DNA of 64,000 nt from Psychroflexus salarius (GTDB lineage Bacteria; Bacteroidota; Bacteroidia; Flavobacteriales; Flavobacteriaceae), in assembly GCF_900129035.1 (NCBI RefSeq), contig NZ_FQTW01000006.1, positions 62,001-126,000 of the forward strand, read 5' to 3'. A program made the translations under genes and the position numbers. The notes under the pieces were generated by a model that was not told the origin of the DNA, made no database searches, and saw only the letters and a list, made by a program, of their open reading frames with translations. This document shows positions 37,154 through 44,209 of the stretch, piece by piece (the first letter of the stretch is position 1; each line of letters opens with the position of its first letter).

Positions 37154-37713
37154 ATAATAAAAAACAAGTTAAAGCCAAAAAAATGATGCTATGGTTTGGC
37201 ATCATCAGCATGTCAATGACATTTGCTGGCCTAACCAGTGCTTATGTTGTAAGCAAAAGCAGACCTGATTGGCTGTCTGAATATGCCTTACCGCAAATAT
37301 TTTTATATAGCACCATTATTATTATTATCAGTAGTTTTACTTTTCATTTTGCTAAAACTGCAATTAAGAATAATAATCGAAGTCTCGCCAACAGTTTAAT
37401 GCTTGTAACCTTAATTTTAGGTGCGCTATTCGTTTACATGCAATTTGCTGGATTTGATCAAATTATAGAAGATGGTTATCATTTTACAGGCGCAGCAAGT
37501 AATGTTCGTATGTCTTTTGTATATGTTTTAGTTGTTGCTCACTTAGCGCATATTCTCGGCGGACTAATCGTTCTTCTTGTTGTAATTTATAATCATTTTA
37601 GAAAAAAATATACAGCATCTAATATGCTTGGACTTGAGCTAGGCTTGAATTTCTGGCATTTTGTCGATGCCTTATGGGTTTACTTGTTTTTGTTTTTATA
37701 TTTCTTTAAATAA
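37138..37713 (+). CDS. Cytochrome c oxidase subunit III (short paralogue)
   Basis: A 191-residue heme-copper oxidase subunit III family protein with about five membrane helices; MMLWFGIISMSMTFAGLTSAYVV is the N-terminal family stretch, and GLELGLNFWHFVDALWVYLFLFLYF is the C-terminal one with the invariant WHFVD motif. Subunit III stabilises proton uptake in the oxidase. This is the first of two tandem subunit III genes. Its ATG overlaps the end of cyoE. The second copy begins 42 bases downstream with its own promoter-like box. Confidence 0.92.
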   Translation: MDGDLNNKKQVKAKKMMLWFGIISMSMTFAGLTSAYVVSKSRPDWLSEYALPQIFLYSTIIIIISSFTFHFAKTAIKNNNRSLANSLMLVTLILGALFVYMQFAGFDQIIEDGYHFTGAASNVRMSFVYVLVVAHLAHILGGLIVLLVVIYNHFRKKYTASNMLGLELGLNFWHFVDALWVYLFLFLYFFK

Positions 37714-37726
37714 AAACTTTTTTGTC

Positions 37727-37734
37727 TATTTTTG
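37727..37734 (+). promoter_or_regulatory. -7-like element before the second subunit III gene
   Basis: TATTTTTG fits TAnnTTTG 21 bases upstream of the ATG at 37756, suggesting an internal promoter in the oxidase operon. No matching -33 TTG at a good distance was found. Confidence 0.35.
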
Positions 37735-37755
37735 CACTAACTAATATTTAATTTT

Positions 37756-38742
37756 ATGGAGTCTACAACTGTTGCTAAAACAGGAACCGAAGGTAAACTT
37801 TGGGGTGGCGGAGACAGCAAGCCACTTAAAGCAAGTTACGGCAAATTAATGATGTGGTTTTTTATCACATCAGATGCACTAACCTTTTCAGCATTTTTAG
37901 CCGCTTACGGTTTTTCAAGATTTAAGTTTATTAATGAGTGGCCAATTGCCGACGAAGTATTTAATCACTTCCCATTTTTACATGGTGTAGATGCACCGAT
38001 GTATTATGTAGCCTTAATGACATTCATACTTATTTTTTCATCTGTAACTATGGTACTTGCAGTTGATGCTGGACATCACATGAAGAAAAACAAAGTAGTT
38101 ACCTATATGGCACTCACCATTTTAGGTGGTATTGTATTCTTGGGTTCACAAGCTTGGGAATGGAAAAACTTTATTAAAGGTGAATATGGCGCTATAGAAA
38201 CAAAAGGTGGTGATATACTTCAATTTGTCGATAATGATGGTCATCGGGTTTCAATTAATGATATTGCTGTTCCGCTAACTGAAATAGATCGAGAACATCA
38301 AGCCAATAATGGCATCTGGTATCAGTCAGGTAATGAACAACCAAGTGTGACTTTAGAGGAAATTAAGGCTGGCTTTATGCAAAAAAGCGAGTATTCAATT
38401 AGAACAATGCAACTAAATGAAGCAGGCGAAAAAACAATTTTAGATCGTACTGAAGCTGAAAAATACCTTAATAATCGTGTAACTAGAGTTGTTGAAGGCG
38501 CCAACCTTACTAGAAATGAATATGGCCCACAACTTTTTGCAGATTTCTTTTTCTTTATCACTGGTTTCCACGGTTTTCACGTCTTCTCAGGTGTCGTAAT
38601 TTTAATCATCATATTTTTTAATGTACTGATAGGTACTTACGAGAAAAGAGGCTCATACGAAATGGTAGAAAAAGTTGGTCTTTATTGGCACTTTGTAGAC
38701 CTTGTTTGGGTTTTCGTTTTCACATTCTTCTATCTTGTATAA
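37756..38742 (+). CDS. coxC: Cytochrome c oxidase subunit III (long form with inserted soluble segment)
   Basis: A 328-residue subunit III. The membrane core starts GKLMMWFFITSDALTFSAFLAAYGF and ends LYWHFVDLVWVFVFTFFYLV, both typical. Between helices, residues about 143-258 form a hydrophilic insertion of roughly 115 residues (starting GEYGAIETKGGDIL and ending ANLTRNEYGPQLFADFFF) that lies before the FFFITGFHGFHVFSG helix. This type of insertion is seen in Bacteroidota subunit III proteins; it probably lies on the periplasmic face. The gene is followed after 10 bases by the subunit IV gene. Confidence 0.93.
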   Translation: MESTTVAKTGTEGKLWGGGDSKPLKASYGKLMMWFFITSDALTFSAFLAAYGFSRFKFINEWPIADEVFNHFPFLHGVDAPMYYVALMTFILIFSSVTMVLAVDAGHHMKKNKVVTYMALTILGGIVFLGSQAWEWKNFIKGEYGAIETKGGDILQFVDNDGHRVSINDIAVPLTEIDREHQANNGIWYQSGNEQPSVTLEEIKAGFMQKSEYSIRTMQLNEAGEKTILDRTEAEKYLNNRVTRVVEGANLTRNEYGPQLFADFFFFITGFHGFHVFSGVVILIIIFFNVLIGTYEKRGSYEMVEKVGLYWHFVDLVWVFVFTFFYLV

Positions 38743-38752
38743 AACATATATT

Positions 38753-39115
38753 ATGGCAACAGATACAACACACAATAAATCATCAGCAACAAAAAGAATT
38801 TGGGAAGTCTTCATAATACTTTCTGTCTTAACTATTGTAGAGGTTATTTTAGGGATCATCAAACCTGAATTTTTAGTAGAAACTGACTTTGCAATCACAT
38901 CGCTACTAAATTGGATTTTCATTATACTTACCATTTTCAAAGCCTATTACATCACATGGGCGTTTATGCACATGGAACATGAATCAGCAGGATTACGTAG
39001 AACAGTGGTTTGGACTGGGGTTTTTCTAATATGTTACTTAGTTGCAATTCTATTAATTGAAGGAGATTATATCCAAGATGTATATAGCAATGGATATATT
39101 AGCTGGGATTTCTAA
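38753..39115 (+). CDS. Cytochrome c oxidase subunit IV family protein
   Basis: The 120-residue protein has three membrane helices (residues about 18-36, 47-66 and 80-102) and the family stretch YITWAFMHMEHESAGLRRTV, which is typical of prokaryotic cytochrome oxidase subunit IV/caa3 accessory proteins. It is a small stabilising or assembly subunit. I use the ATG at 38753, which follows the previous gene by 10 bases; a longer frame would overlap the subunit III gene. A strong terminator lies 25 bases downstream, ending this part of the operon. Confidence 0.88.
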   Translation: MATDTTHNKSSATKRIWEVFIILSVLTIVEVILGIIKPEFLVETDFAITSLLNWIFIILTIFKAYYITWAFMHMEHESAGLRRTVVWTGVFLICYLVAILLIEGDYIQDVYSNGYISWDF

Positions 39116-39140
39116 ATTATAGGTTAAAAATTAATACAAA

Positions 39141-39167
39141 AGGCGGTTTTAATCAACCGCCTTTTTT
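39141..39167 (+). terminator. Rho-independent terminator after the subunit IV gene
   Basis: AGGCGGTT (39141-39148) pairs with AACCGCCT (39155-39162) around a 6-base loop and is followed by a T-run. Confidence 0.85.
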
Positions 39168-39186
39168 AGTTTTGTAAAAAATTGAG

Positions 39187-39825
39187 ATGACTAAAAAGCG
39201 CCTTGTACTAGCTATACTTTTTATACTGCCTTTAGTGGCTTATCTTTTCTTTTCAAGCGGTATTAATAATTTTGCAAAACTTCCAAAATTAAAAAATAAC
39301 ATCTCAACCCTAGAGCAACTATCTGAAGGCTCGGCTGTTGATTTTGAAAAGAAAATTACCTTACTTTCATTCTTTGGAAAAGATTTCGATACAAAAAAAG
39401 TATATGCCTTCAATGTAAAAGAAAAAATATACGATCGTTATCATGAGTTTAAAGACTTTCAGGTTGTTTCAGTCATCACACCCGACCAAGTTCAAAAAAT
39501 TAATGATTTTAAGGCCGAAATCGATAAAACCTCTAGCAGTAAAAATTGGAAATTCATAGTCCTTGAACCTGATAATATTAAAAAGCTGTTTAGAAGCTTA
39601 AATACAGATTTGAGCCTTGACCAAAATTTAGCAACTAATCTCATGTTTATCATAGATAAAAACTTAAGTCTTAGAGGACGAAGTGATGACGAAGATGAAG
39701 GCATTAAGTTCGGTTATGATATGAGTAACATTGCAGAAATTAGTGATAAATTTAATGATGATGTCAAAATCATTTTAGCAGAATACAGACTAGCACTAAA
39801 AAAATATAAAGCAGAACGTCAATAA
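39187..39825 (+). CDS. Membrane-anchored SCO/thioredoxin-fold-like protein without cysteines
   Basis: A 212-residue protein with one N-terminal membrane helix (about residues 4-20). Its soluble part follows the order of an SCO or thioredoxin fold: KITLLSFFGKDF takes the place of the strand before the redox loop, QVVSVITPDQVQKI the second strand, and NLMFIIDKNLSLRGRSDD the strand-turn that in SCO proteins reads F.LID..G.IRGR. The CxxxC and copper-binding residues are missing entirely. It overlaps the true SCO gene by one base (TAATG). The fold is an inference from layout; the protein may be a structural partner of SCO in oxidase assembly. No characterised family is known to me. Confidence 0.75.
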   Translation: MTKKRLVLAILFILPLVAYLFFSSGINNFAKLPKLKNNISTLEQLSEGSAVDFEKKITLLSFFGKDFDTKKVYAFNVKEKIYDRYHEFKDFQVVSVITPDQVQKINDFKAEIDKTSSSKNWKFIVLEPDNIKKLFRSLNTDLSLDQNLATNLMFIIDKNLSLRGRSDDEDEGIKFGYDMSNIAEISDKFNDDVKIILAEYRLALKKYKAERQ

Positions 39826-40502
39826 TGGGTAAAAAATATTCATACGTCGGTATTTCATTAATCGTACTTATTTTTGGAATTTGGGTTGTAAAAGAGTTTG
39901 GTAGCAGAAATTCAACTGAGTCACTCGCCTATCTAGAAATTAATGGAGAAAAGAAAAAGGTGCCTCAATTTGAGTTTATTAACCAAAATAAAGATACAAT
40001 TTCCAACCAAACCTATGATGATAAGGTTTATGTCGTAGAATTCTTTTTTGCAACTTGCCCAACCATTTGCCCAATTATGACTAATAATTTGGTTGAAGTA
40101 CAAAATGAATTTTATGGTAATTTAGATTTCGGCATTGCATCGTTTACCATTAATCCTGAAAATGACACGCCTGAAGTTTTAACTGATTATGCTGAAGAGT
40201 ATAATATTAAACACGCCAATTGGCATTTACTAACAGGAAACCAAAATGATATTTACCAACTTGCTAACAAAGGTTTCAATATTTATGCAGCTGAAGATGA
40301 AAACGCACCAGGCGGTTTTGAGCACTCGGGTTATTTCGCTTTAGTAGACCAGGATGGCTACATCCGATGCCGTAAAGATGAATTTGGTAATCCAATCGTT
40401 TTTTATCGTGGCTCGGTACCTCATGACGCTCCTGATGGCGAAGGTGAAGAAGATCCGCAAATAGACATATTAATTGAAGACATTAAACTCTTATTAAAAT
40501 GA
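39825..40502 (+). CDS. SCO family copper chaperone for cytochrome oxidase
   Basis: SCO proteins deliver copper to, or reduce, the CuA site of oxidase subunit II. The 225-residue product has an N-terminal membrane anchor (about 6-23) and a thioredoxin-like domain. The metal-binding loop is FFATCPTICPIM with the CxxxC pair; the distal His occurs in GGFEHSGYFALVDQDG. Strands VYVVEFFFA and DFGIASFTINPENDTPEVL are typical. The gene overlaps both neighbours (TAATG upstream, ATGA downstream) and so is translationally coupled to the SCO-like protein before it and DUF420 after it. Confidence 0.94.
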   Translation: MGKKYSYVGISLIVLIFGIWVVKEFGSRNSTESLAYLEINGEKKKVPQFEFINQNKDTISNQTYDDKVYVVEFFFATCPTICPIMTNNLVEVQNEFYGNLDFGIASFTINPENDTPEVLTDYAEEYNIKHANWHLLTGNQNDIYQLANKGFNIYAAEDENAPGGFEHSGYFALVDQDGYIRCRKDEFGNPIVFYRGSVPHDAPDGEGEEDPQIDILIEDIKLLLK

Positions 40503-41035
40503 AGACCATCTCTAAAATAGATAAAATAGCAATACCCACAATTATAACTTTATCAATTCTTGTCCCTATTGTAGTTGTTATCTTAATGCTTCTGCCTGAA
40601 CGCACTAATTTATTTGGTGTAGATGTTGGCACATTTCCATTCTTCCATGCGGTTATCAATGGCTTAACTGCCATTCTTCTATTTGTAGGTTACAGGTTAA
40701 TTAAGCAACAAAAAAAACAGTTACATCGCAATGTAATGATCACCGCTTTTTTGCTTTCAGCCGTATTTTTGGTAAGCTATGTGCTTTCTAAAATCAGTAT
40801 AGATCCAGTTCCTTTTGGAGGTGACGGGATTATTAGGCCCATATATTTCTTCATCTTAATTTCGCATATTGTTTTATCAGGGATTATCATTCCACTTGTA
40901 TTATTTACAATGTACCGTGGTTTAACAGGCGAATATGAAAAGCATAAAAAAATTGCCCGATGGACCTTCCCTATTTGGATGTATGTTGCCATTACAGGTG
41001 TGTTAGTTTATCTTTTTATGTATCCTTATTATTAA
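40499..41035 (+). CDS. DUF420 membrane protein
   Basis: A 178-residue protein with about five membrane helices, assigned to DUF420 by its pattern: FPFFHAVINGLTAILLFVGYRLIKQQKKQLHRNVMI near the centre, then YFFILISHIVLSGIIIPLVLFTMYRGL, and a C-terminal ARWTFPIWMYVAITGVLVYL. DUF420 proteins occur beside oxidase assembly genes and carry conserved His residues in these segments, suggesting a role in oxidase biogenesis, but no activity is established. The start ATG overlaps the SCO stop (ATGA). The small gene that follows begins eight bases after its stop. Confidence 0.9.
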   Translation: MKTISKIDKIAIPTIITLSILVPIVVVILMLLPERTNLFGVDVGTFPFFHAVINGLTAILLFVGYRLIKQQKKQLHRNVMITAFLLSAVFLVSYVLSKISIDPVPFGGDGIIRPIYFFILISHIVLSGIIIPLVLFTMYRGLTGEYEKHKKIARWTFPIWMYVAITGVLVYLFMYPYY

Positions 41036-41042
41036 AAATGAC

Positions 41043-41273
41043 ATGATGAAAAAACGCGTTATCTATATTCTATTATTAATTTTTGTTCAAGCTGAAGCCT
41101 TTGCACAATGTTCAATGTGTAGAGCAGTACTAGAGTCTGAAGTAGACAATAGTGCTGCCGAAGGTATTAACAATGGCATTGTTTACCTGATGGCTTTCCC
41201 TTATATTTTAGTTGGTGGCGTATTATATTTCGTTTACCGAAGTCTCAAGAAAAAACAAAGCGCCGAATCATGA
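41043..41273 (+). CDS. Small exported membrane protein with CxxC motif
   Basis: The 76-residue product has a signal peptide or first helix (to about residue 20, ending AFAQ) followed by CSMCRAVLESEVD, and a second helix near residues 47-66 (YLMAFPYILVGGVLYFVYRSL), then a basic tail. Two tandem ATGs at 41043 and 41046 could both serve. A small protein of this layout follows DUF420 in many flavobacterial oxidase loci, and the CxxC pair directly after the cleavage or membrane boundary may bind copper or take part in thiol exchange. That role is an inference. The stop overlaps the next gene (ATGA). Confidence 0.8.
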   Translation: MMKKRVIYILLLIFVQAEAFAQCSMCRAVLESEVDNSAAEGINNGIVYLMAFPYILVGGVLYFVYRSLKKKQSAES

Positions 41274-41626
41274 AAAAAGTGTTTTACCTTTCAACTTGTG
41301 ATACTTGTAAAAAAATTATAGATAGCCTAAATCTCCCAAATGATTTAACCCAACAAGACATCAAAAAAAACAACATATCTTCTGCTGAACTTGAGTTTTT
41401 AAAAGAACAGGTCAACTCTTATAAAGATTTACTCAATAAACGCGCTAGAATTTATAAACAACTCGACCTTAAAAATCGTGAATTGAGCGAAGATGAGACA
41501 AAAGCGCTTATTCTAGAACATTACACCTTGCTTAAACGCCCTGTTTTTGTCTATGATGAAAAGGTTTTTATTGGAAACTCAAAAACGACCAAGACAGCTT
41601 TACAAGATTTTTTTAATGAGTCCTAG
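41270..41626 (+). CDS. ArsC/Spx-like thioredoxin-fold protein
   Basis: The 118-residue protein belongs to the arsenate reductase (ArsC)/Spx family: it begins MKKVFYLSTCDTCKKIIDSL, with a CxxC pair, and continues with the family helix and the RPVFVYDEKVFIGNSKT segment (the usual RP.....G.....G pattern). The position normally holding the ArsC cis-Pro and Arg triad is only partly conserved, so it may act as a YffB- or Spx-type thiol protein rather than an arsenate reductase. It overlaps the small membrane-protein gene upstream by four bases and the transporter gene downstream by about 11 bases. A connection with the arsenosugar operon at 3-6 kb is possible but not supported by distance. Confidence 0.85.
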   Translation: MKKVFYLSTCDTCKKIIDSLNLPNDLTQQDIKKNNISSAELEFLKEQVNSYKDLLNKRARIYKQLDLKNRELSEDETKALILEHYTLLKRPVFVYDEKVFIGNSKTTKTALQDFFNES

Positions 41627-42518
41627 GGTTTTAGCTTTATTAGCTGCTTTTGGTGCAACTAGTATTTATGGCATAAACCATACCTTAGCTAAAGGCTTGA
41701 TGCCAACTTATATTCAACCATTAGGCTTCATACTGCTTAGAGTAAGTGGCGCTGCAATTTTATTTTGGTTGATTGGCTTGTTCATTAAACCTGAAAAAAT
41801 AGAACGTTCAGATTGGCCACGGTTAATTGCTTCAGCTGTATTTGGGATGGTTATTAATATGTTGTTTTTCTTTAAGGGTTTAAGTCTTTCTACACCTATA
41901 AATAGTTCGGTGATTGTGACTTTATCACCTATTTTAGTGTTTATTTTATCTGCCATATTAATTCGCGAAAAATTAACCATACTCAAATTAAGTGGTGCAA
42001 TTATTGGCTTAGCTGGCGCTATAGCTTTAGTTGTTTTTGGAAAAGAAACCACAACTAATGCGCCTAATATTCCTTTAGGGAATACCTTAATTATTATTAA
42101 TGCATTATCTTTTGGCCTTTATCTTATTGTTGTAAGACCTTTAACAGCAAAATATCACCCGTTTACATTGATGAAGTGGCTATTTTTAACCGCAGTAATT
42201 ATCAATTTCCCAATTACCATTAGCGAGTTTACTGAAGTTGACTGGATCAATTTACCATTCTCAGCCATTTGGCGCATGAGCTTTGTTGTGGTAGGAACCA
42301 CCTTTCTAACTTATTTACTAAATACCTATGCTTTAAGACAAGTTTCAGCATCTACTATTGGCGTATTTGTTTACCTACAACCTGTAATTGCCATTGCCTA
42401 TGCCATAATATCTGGTGTCGATCAAATGACAGGACTCAAAGTATTATCTGCAGTTTTAGTTTTTCTTGGCGTATTTATGGTAACTAAAAACCCAGCACGA
42501 AAACGTGCCAGGTCTTGA
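41616..42518 (+). CDS. EamA/DMT-family transporter
   Basis: The 300-residue protein has ten membrane helices in two EamA repeats (about residues 5-140 and 150-290). The N-terminal LLAAFGATSIYGINHTLAKGL and repeat landmarks (SSVIVTLSPILVFILSAILIREKLTILKLSGAIIGLAG; VFVYLQPVIAIAYAIISG) are typical of drug/metabolite exporters. The substrate cannot be told. I start it at the ATG at 41616 inside the end of the ArsC-like gene, since the earlier in-frame ATG would add 23 atypical residues. It ends directly before the convergent thioesterase gene, with no gap. Confidence 0.92.
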   Translation: MSPRVLALLAAFGATSIYGINHTLAKGLMPTYIQPLGFILLRVSGAAILFWLIGLFIKPEKIERSDWPRLIASAVFGMVINMLFFFKGLSLSTPINSSVIVTLSPILVFILSAILIREKLTILKLSGAIIGLAGAIALVVFGKETTTNAPNIPLGNTLIIINALSFGLYLIVVRPLTAKYHPFTLMKWLFLTAVIINFPITISEFTEVDWINLPFSAIWRMSFVVVGTTFLTYLLNTYALRQVSASTIGVFVYLQPVIAIAYAIISGVDQMTGLKVLSAVLVFLGVFMVTKNPARKRARS

Positions 42519-42995
42519 TTAACTTAAATCTTTAGGCACTTGTTGGTGTTTTCGAGTGTCTTCTTTGGTTAGCACTTTAAAGTCAGCTGTTTTATCCATA
42601 GCTTCAATACTTTGTAACATTTCATCTGGTAAACCTGTTAGTTTCCTAGATTTCATATCAATCCATGAACCCATCATTTCAGCTCTAGCACAATTCTTTC
42701 CATTTTGATTATAAAAATTATGTTCAAACTGAAAAAAACGACCATCCTTAGATAAACCTTTAAGCGCGATACTTACAGTAACTTGATCTTCAGGCATAAT
42801 TTCTTTAAAATAGTAAATATGCTCGTAAAACACAATTGGTCCTAAGTTATGACTAATTAAAGCCTCATGAGTAAAACCATTTTGTATTAAAAACGCCATA
42901 CGCGCATGACTCATCATGTTTTGATAAGCCGAGTTTGCCAAATGTCTGTTTGCATCTATATCACTCCAGCGTACGTCAAATTCTTTACTATACAT
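42519..42995 (-). CDS. Acyl-CoA thioesterase, 4-hydroxybenzoyl-CoA thioesterase (hotdog) family
   Basis: The 158-residue protein is a hotdog-fold thioesterase: it begins YSKEFDVRWSDIDANRHLANSAY, with the catalytic-type Asp in the D.N.H pattern of the YbgC/4HBT group, continues with the long helix and IVFYEHIYYFKEI, and has strands FQFEHNFYNQNGKNCARAEM. It should hydrolyse an acyl-CoA; the substrate is not evident. I prefer the ATG at 42995 to a TTG two codons earlier. The start lies within the end of the upstream membrane-protein gene (overlap of eight bases), so the two, together with surE, form one minus-strand operon. Confidence 0.9.
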   Translation of the reverse strand: MYSKEFDVRWSDIDANRHLANSAYQNMMSHARMAFLIQNGFTHEALISHNLGPIVFYEHIYYFKEIMPEDQVTVSIALKGLSKDGRFFQFEHNFYNQNGKNCARAEMMGSWIDMKSRKLTGLPDEMLQSIEAMDKTADFKVLTKEDTRKHQQVPKDLS

Positions 42996-43275
42996 AGTCA
43001 ATTATTTTACTGATTAAAATTAAAATAGCGCTTAAGATTGTGGCTATTAAAACGCCTCTAGCGCGATAATCTTGCTTCTTTTTAATGAATACAAAAAAAG
43101 GTAAAAAATTAAGCACAGCACCTAAAGCAATCAGCTTGCCTATAAAGCCATCTTGATAGCTTAAACGCAAGGCAACCTCAATTTCATAGTCTGTAAACAA
43201 ATAAACGTATAAATATAGTCCAGCAAGGTTGGCAATCACTCCTATTATAAAGCCTATTAAAATCTGTTTAATCAT
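42988..43275 (-). CDS. Small hydrophobic membrane protein, unknown
   Basis: The 95-residue protein has three predicted helices (residues about 3-22, 47-64 and 75-92), with a polar middle (EVALRLSYQDGFIGKLIALG). I do not recognise a named family. Its ATG lies inside the end of surE (overlap of eight bases), and its end overlaps the thioesterase start, so it is translated as part of the surE operon. Similar small proteins follow surE in flavobacteria. No catalytic or binding motif is visible. Confidence 0.75.
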   Translation of the reverse strand: MIKQILIGFIIGVIANLAGLYLYVYLFTDYEIEVALRLSYQDGFIGKLIALGAVLNFLPFFVFIKKKQDYRARGVLIATILSAILILISKIIDYV

Positions 43276-44047
43276 TTAATTTCCAATTATTTAATGTCTC
43301 CATTGCACGATGCGCTGTTAAATCAAATTGAACAGGTACAACCGACACGTAATTTTGTTCTAAGGCTTGAATATCGGTATTTTCACCTTTATCATTATTA
43401 ATAAATTCTCCAGAAAGCCAATAATAATCTCGACCTTGCGGATTAGAGCGCTTATCAAACTGCTCTTGCCAATGTGCTTTAGCTTGACGGCAAACTTTAA
43501 CGCCTTTAATTTCGCTGCTTTCAGCAACAGGAAAGTTAACATTTAAAACGCAACCTTCAGGTAAGCCATGTTCTAATACCTGTTGGGTAATACGCTTAAC
43601 AAATTTTGTGGTGGGTTTAAAATCAGCTTTCATGCTATAATCAAGTAATGAAAACCCAATCGCAGGAATCCCTTCAATACCCGCTTCTACAGCTGCACTC
43701 ATGGTTCCAGAATATATTACATTTACAGAAGCATTAGAGCCATGATTAATGCCGCTAACTAATAAATCTGGTTGACGGTCAAGTATTTCTTGGGTTCCAA
43801 TTTTTACGCAGTCGGCCGGTGTTCCCGAACAACTATACTCTTTAATTTCAGAATATTTATCGATAGTCACAGGATCGCAATATAAATTATCGCTGATAGT
43901 TATTGCATGTCCCATGCCACTTTGTGGTCGATCGGGTGCGACAACAACAACCTCACCTAAAGTTTTCATTATAGAGATTAAATGCCGAATACCAGGTGCT
44001 GTAATTCCATCGTCATTGGTGACTAAAATGAGTGGTTTTTTGTTCAT
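43268..44047 (-). CDS. surE: 5'/3'-nucleotidase SurE
   Basis: SurE is a metal-dependent phosphatase acting on nucleoside monophosphates and polyphosphate. The 259-residue length fits. The metal site is in LVTNDDGITAPGI near the N-terminus; further motifs are VVAPDRPQSGMGHAIT, SGTPADCVKIG, LLVSGINHGSNASVNVIYSGTMSAAVEAG (the central family block) and VLNVNFPV. It heads a three-gene minus-strand operon with the small membrane protein and thioesterase. The region between it and the divergent protease gene (about 160 bases) must hold both promoters, but no clear TAnnTTTG box was seen there. Confidence 0.96.
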   Translation of the reverse strand: MNKKPLILVTNDDGITAPGIRHLISIMKTLGEVVVVAPDRPQSGMGHAITISDNLYCDPVTIDKYSEIKEYSCSGTPADCVKIGTQEILDRQPDLLVSGINHGSNASVNVIYSGTMSAAVEAGIEGIPAIGFSLLDYSMKADFKPTTKFVKRITQQVLEHGLPEGCVLNVNFPVAESSEIKGVKVCRQAKAHWQEQFDKRSNPQGRDYYWLSGEFINNDKGENTDIQALEQNYVSVVPVQFDLTAHRAMETLNNWKLND

Positions 44048-44209
44048 AACCTAAATTTTAGGTCAAAAGTAAAACTTTATAGGAGATTTAAGCCTGTTTA
44101 TTAGGTTTAACAAATTATTAGTTGAATACGATTGATTTTACATTAATTTTAAATTTAAATTGAAGTCATTAAAGTTCAATTTTTTGTTTATTTGAAGATA
44201 TTTTAAATT

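Noticed and set aside
41270-41626. Functional link of the ArsC-like gene with the arsenosugar operon
   Set aside because: The gene is 35 kb away, sits between oxidase-assembly and transporter genes, and its family includes Spx/YffB proteins unrelated to arsenic.
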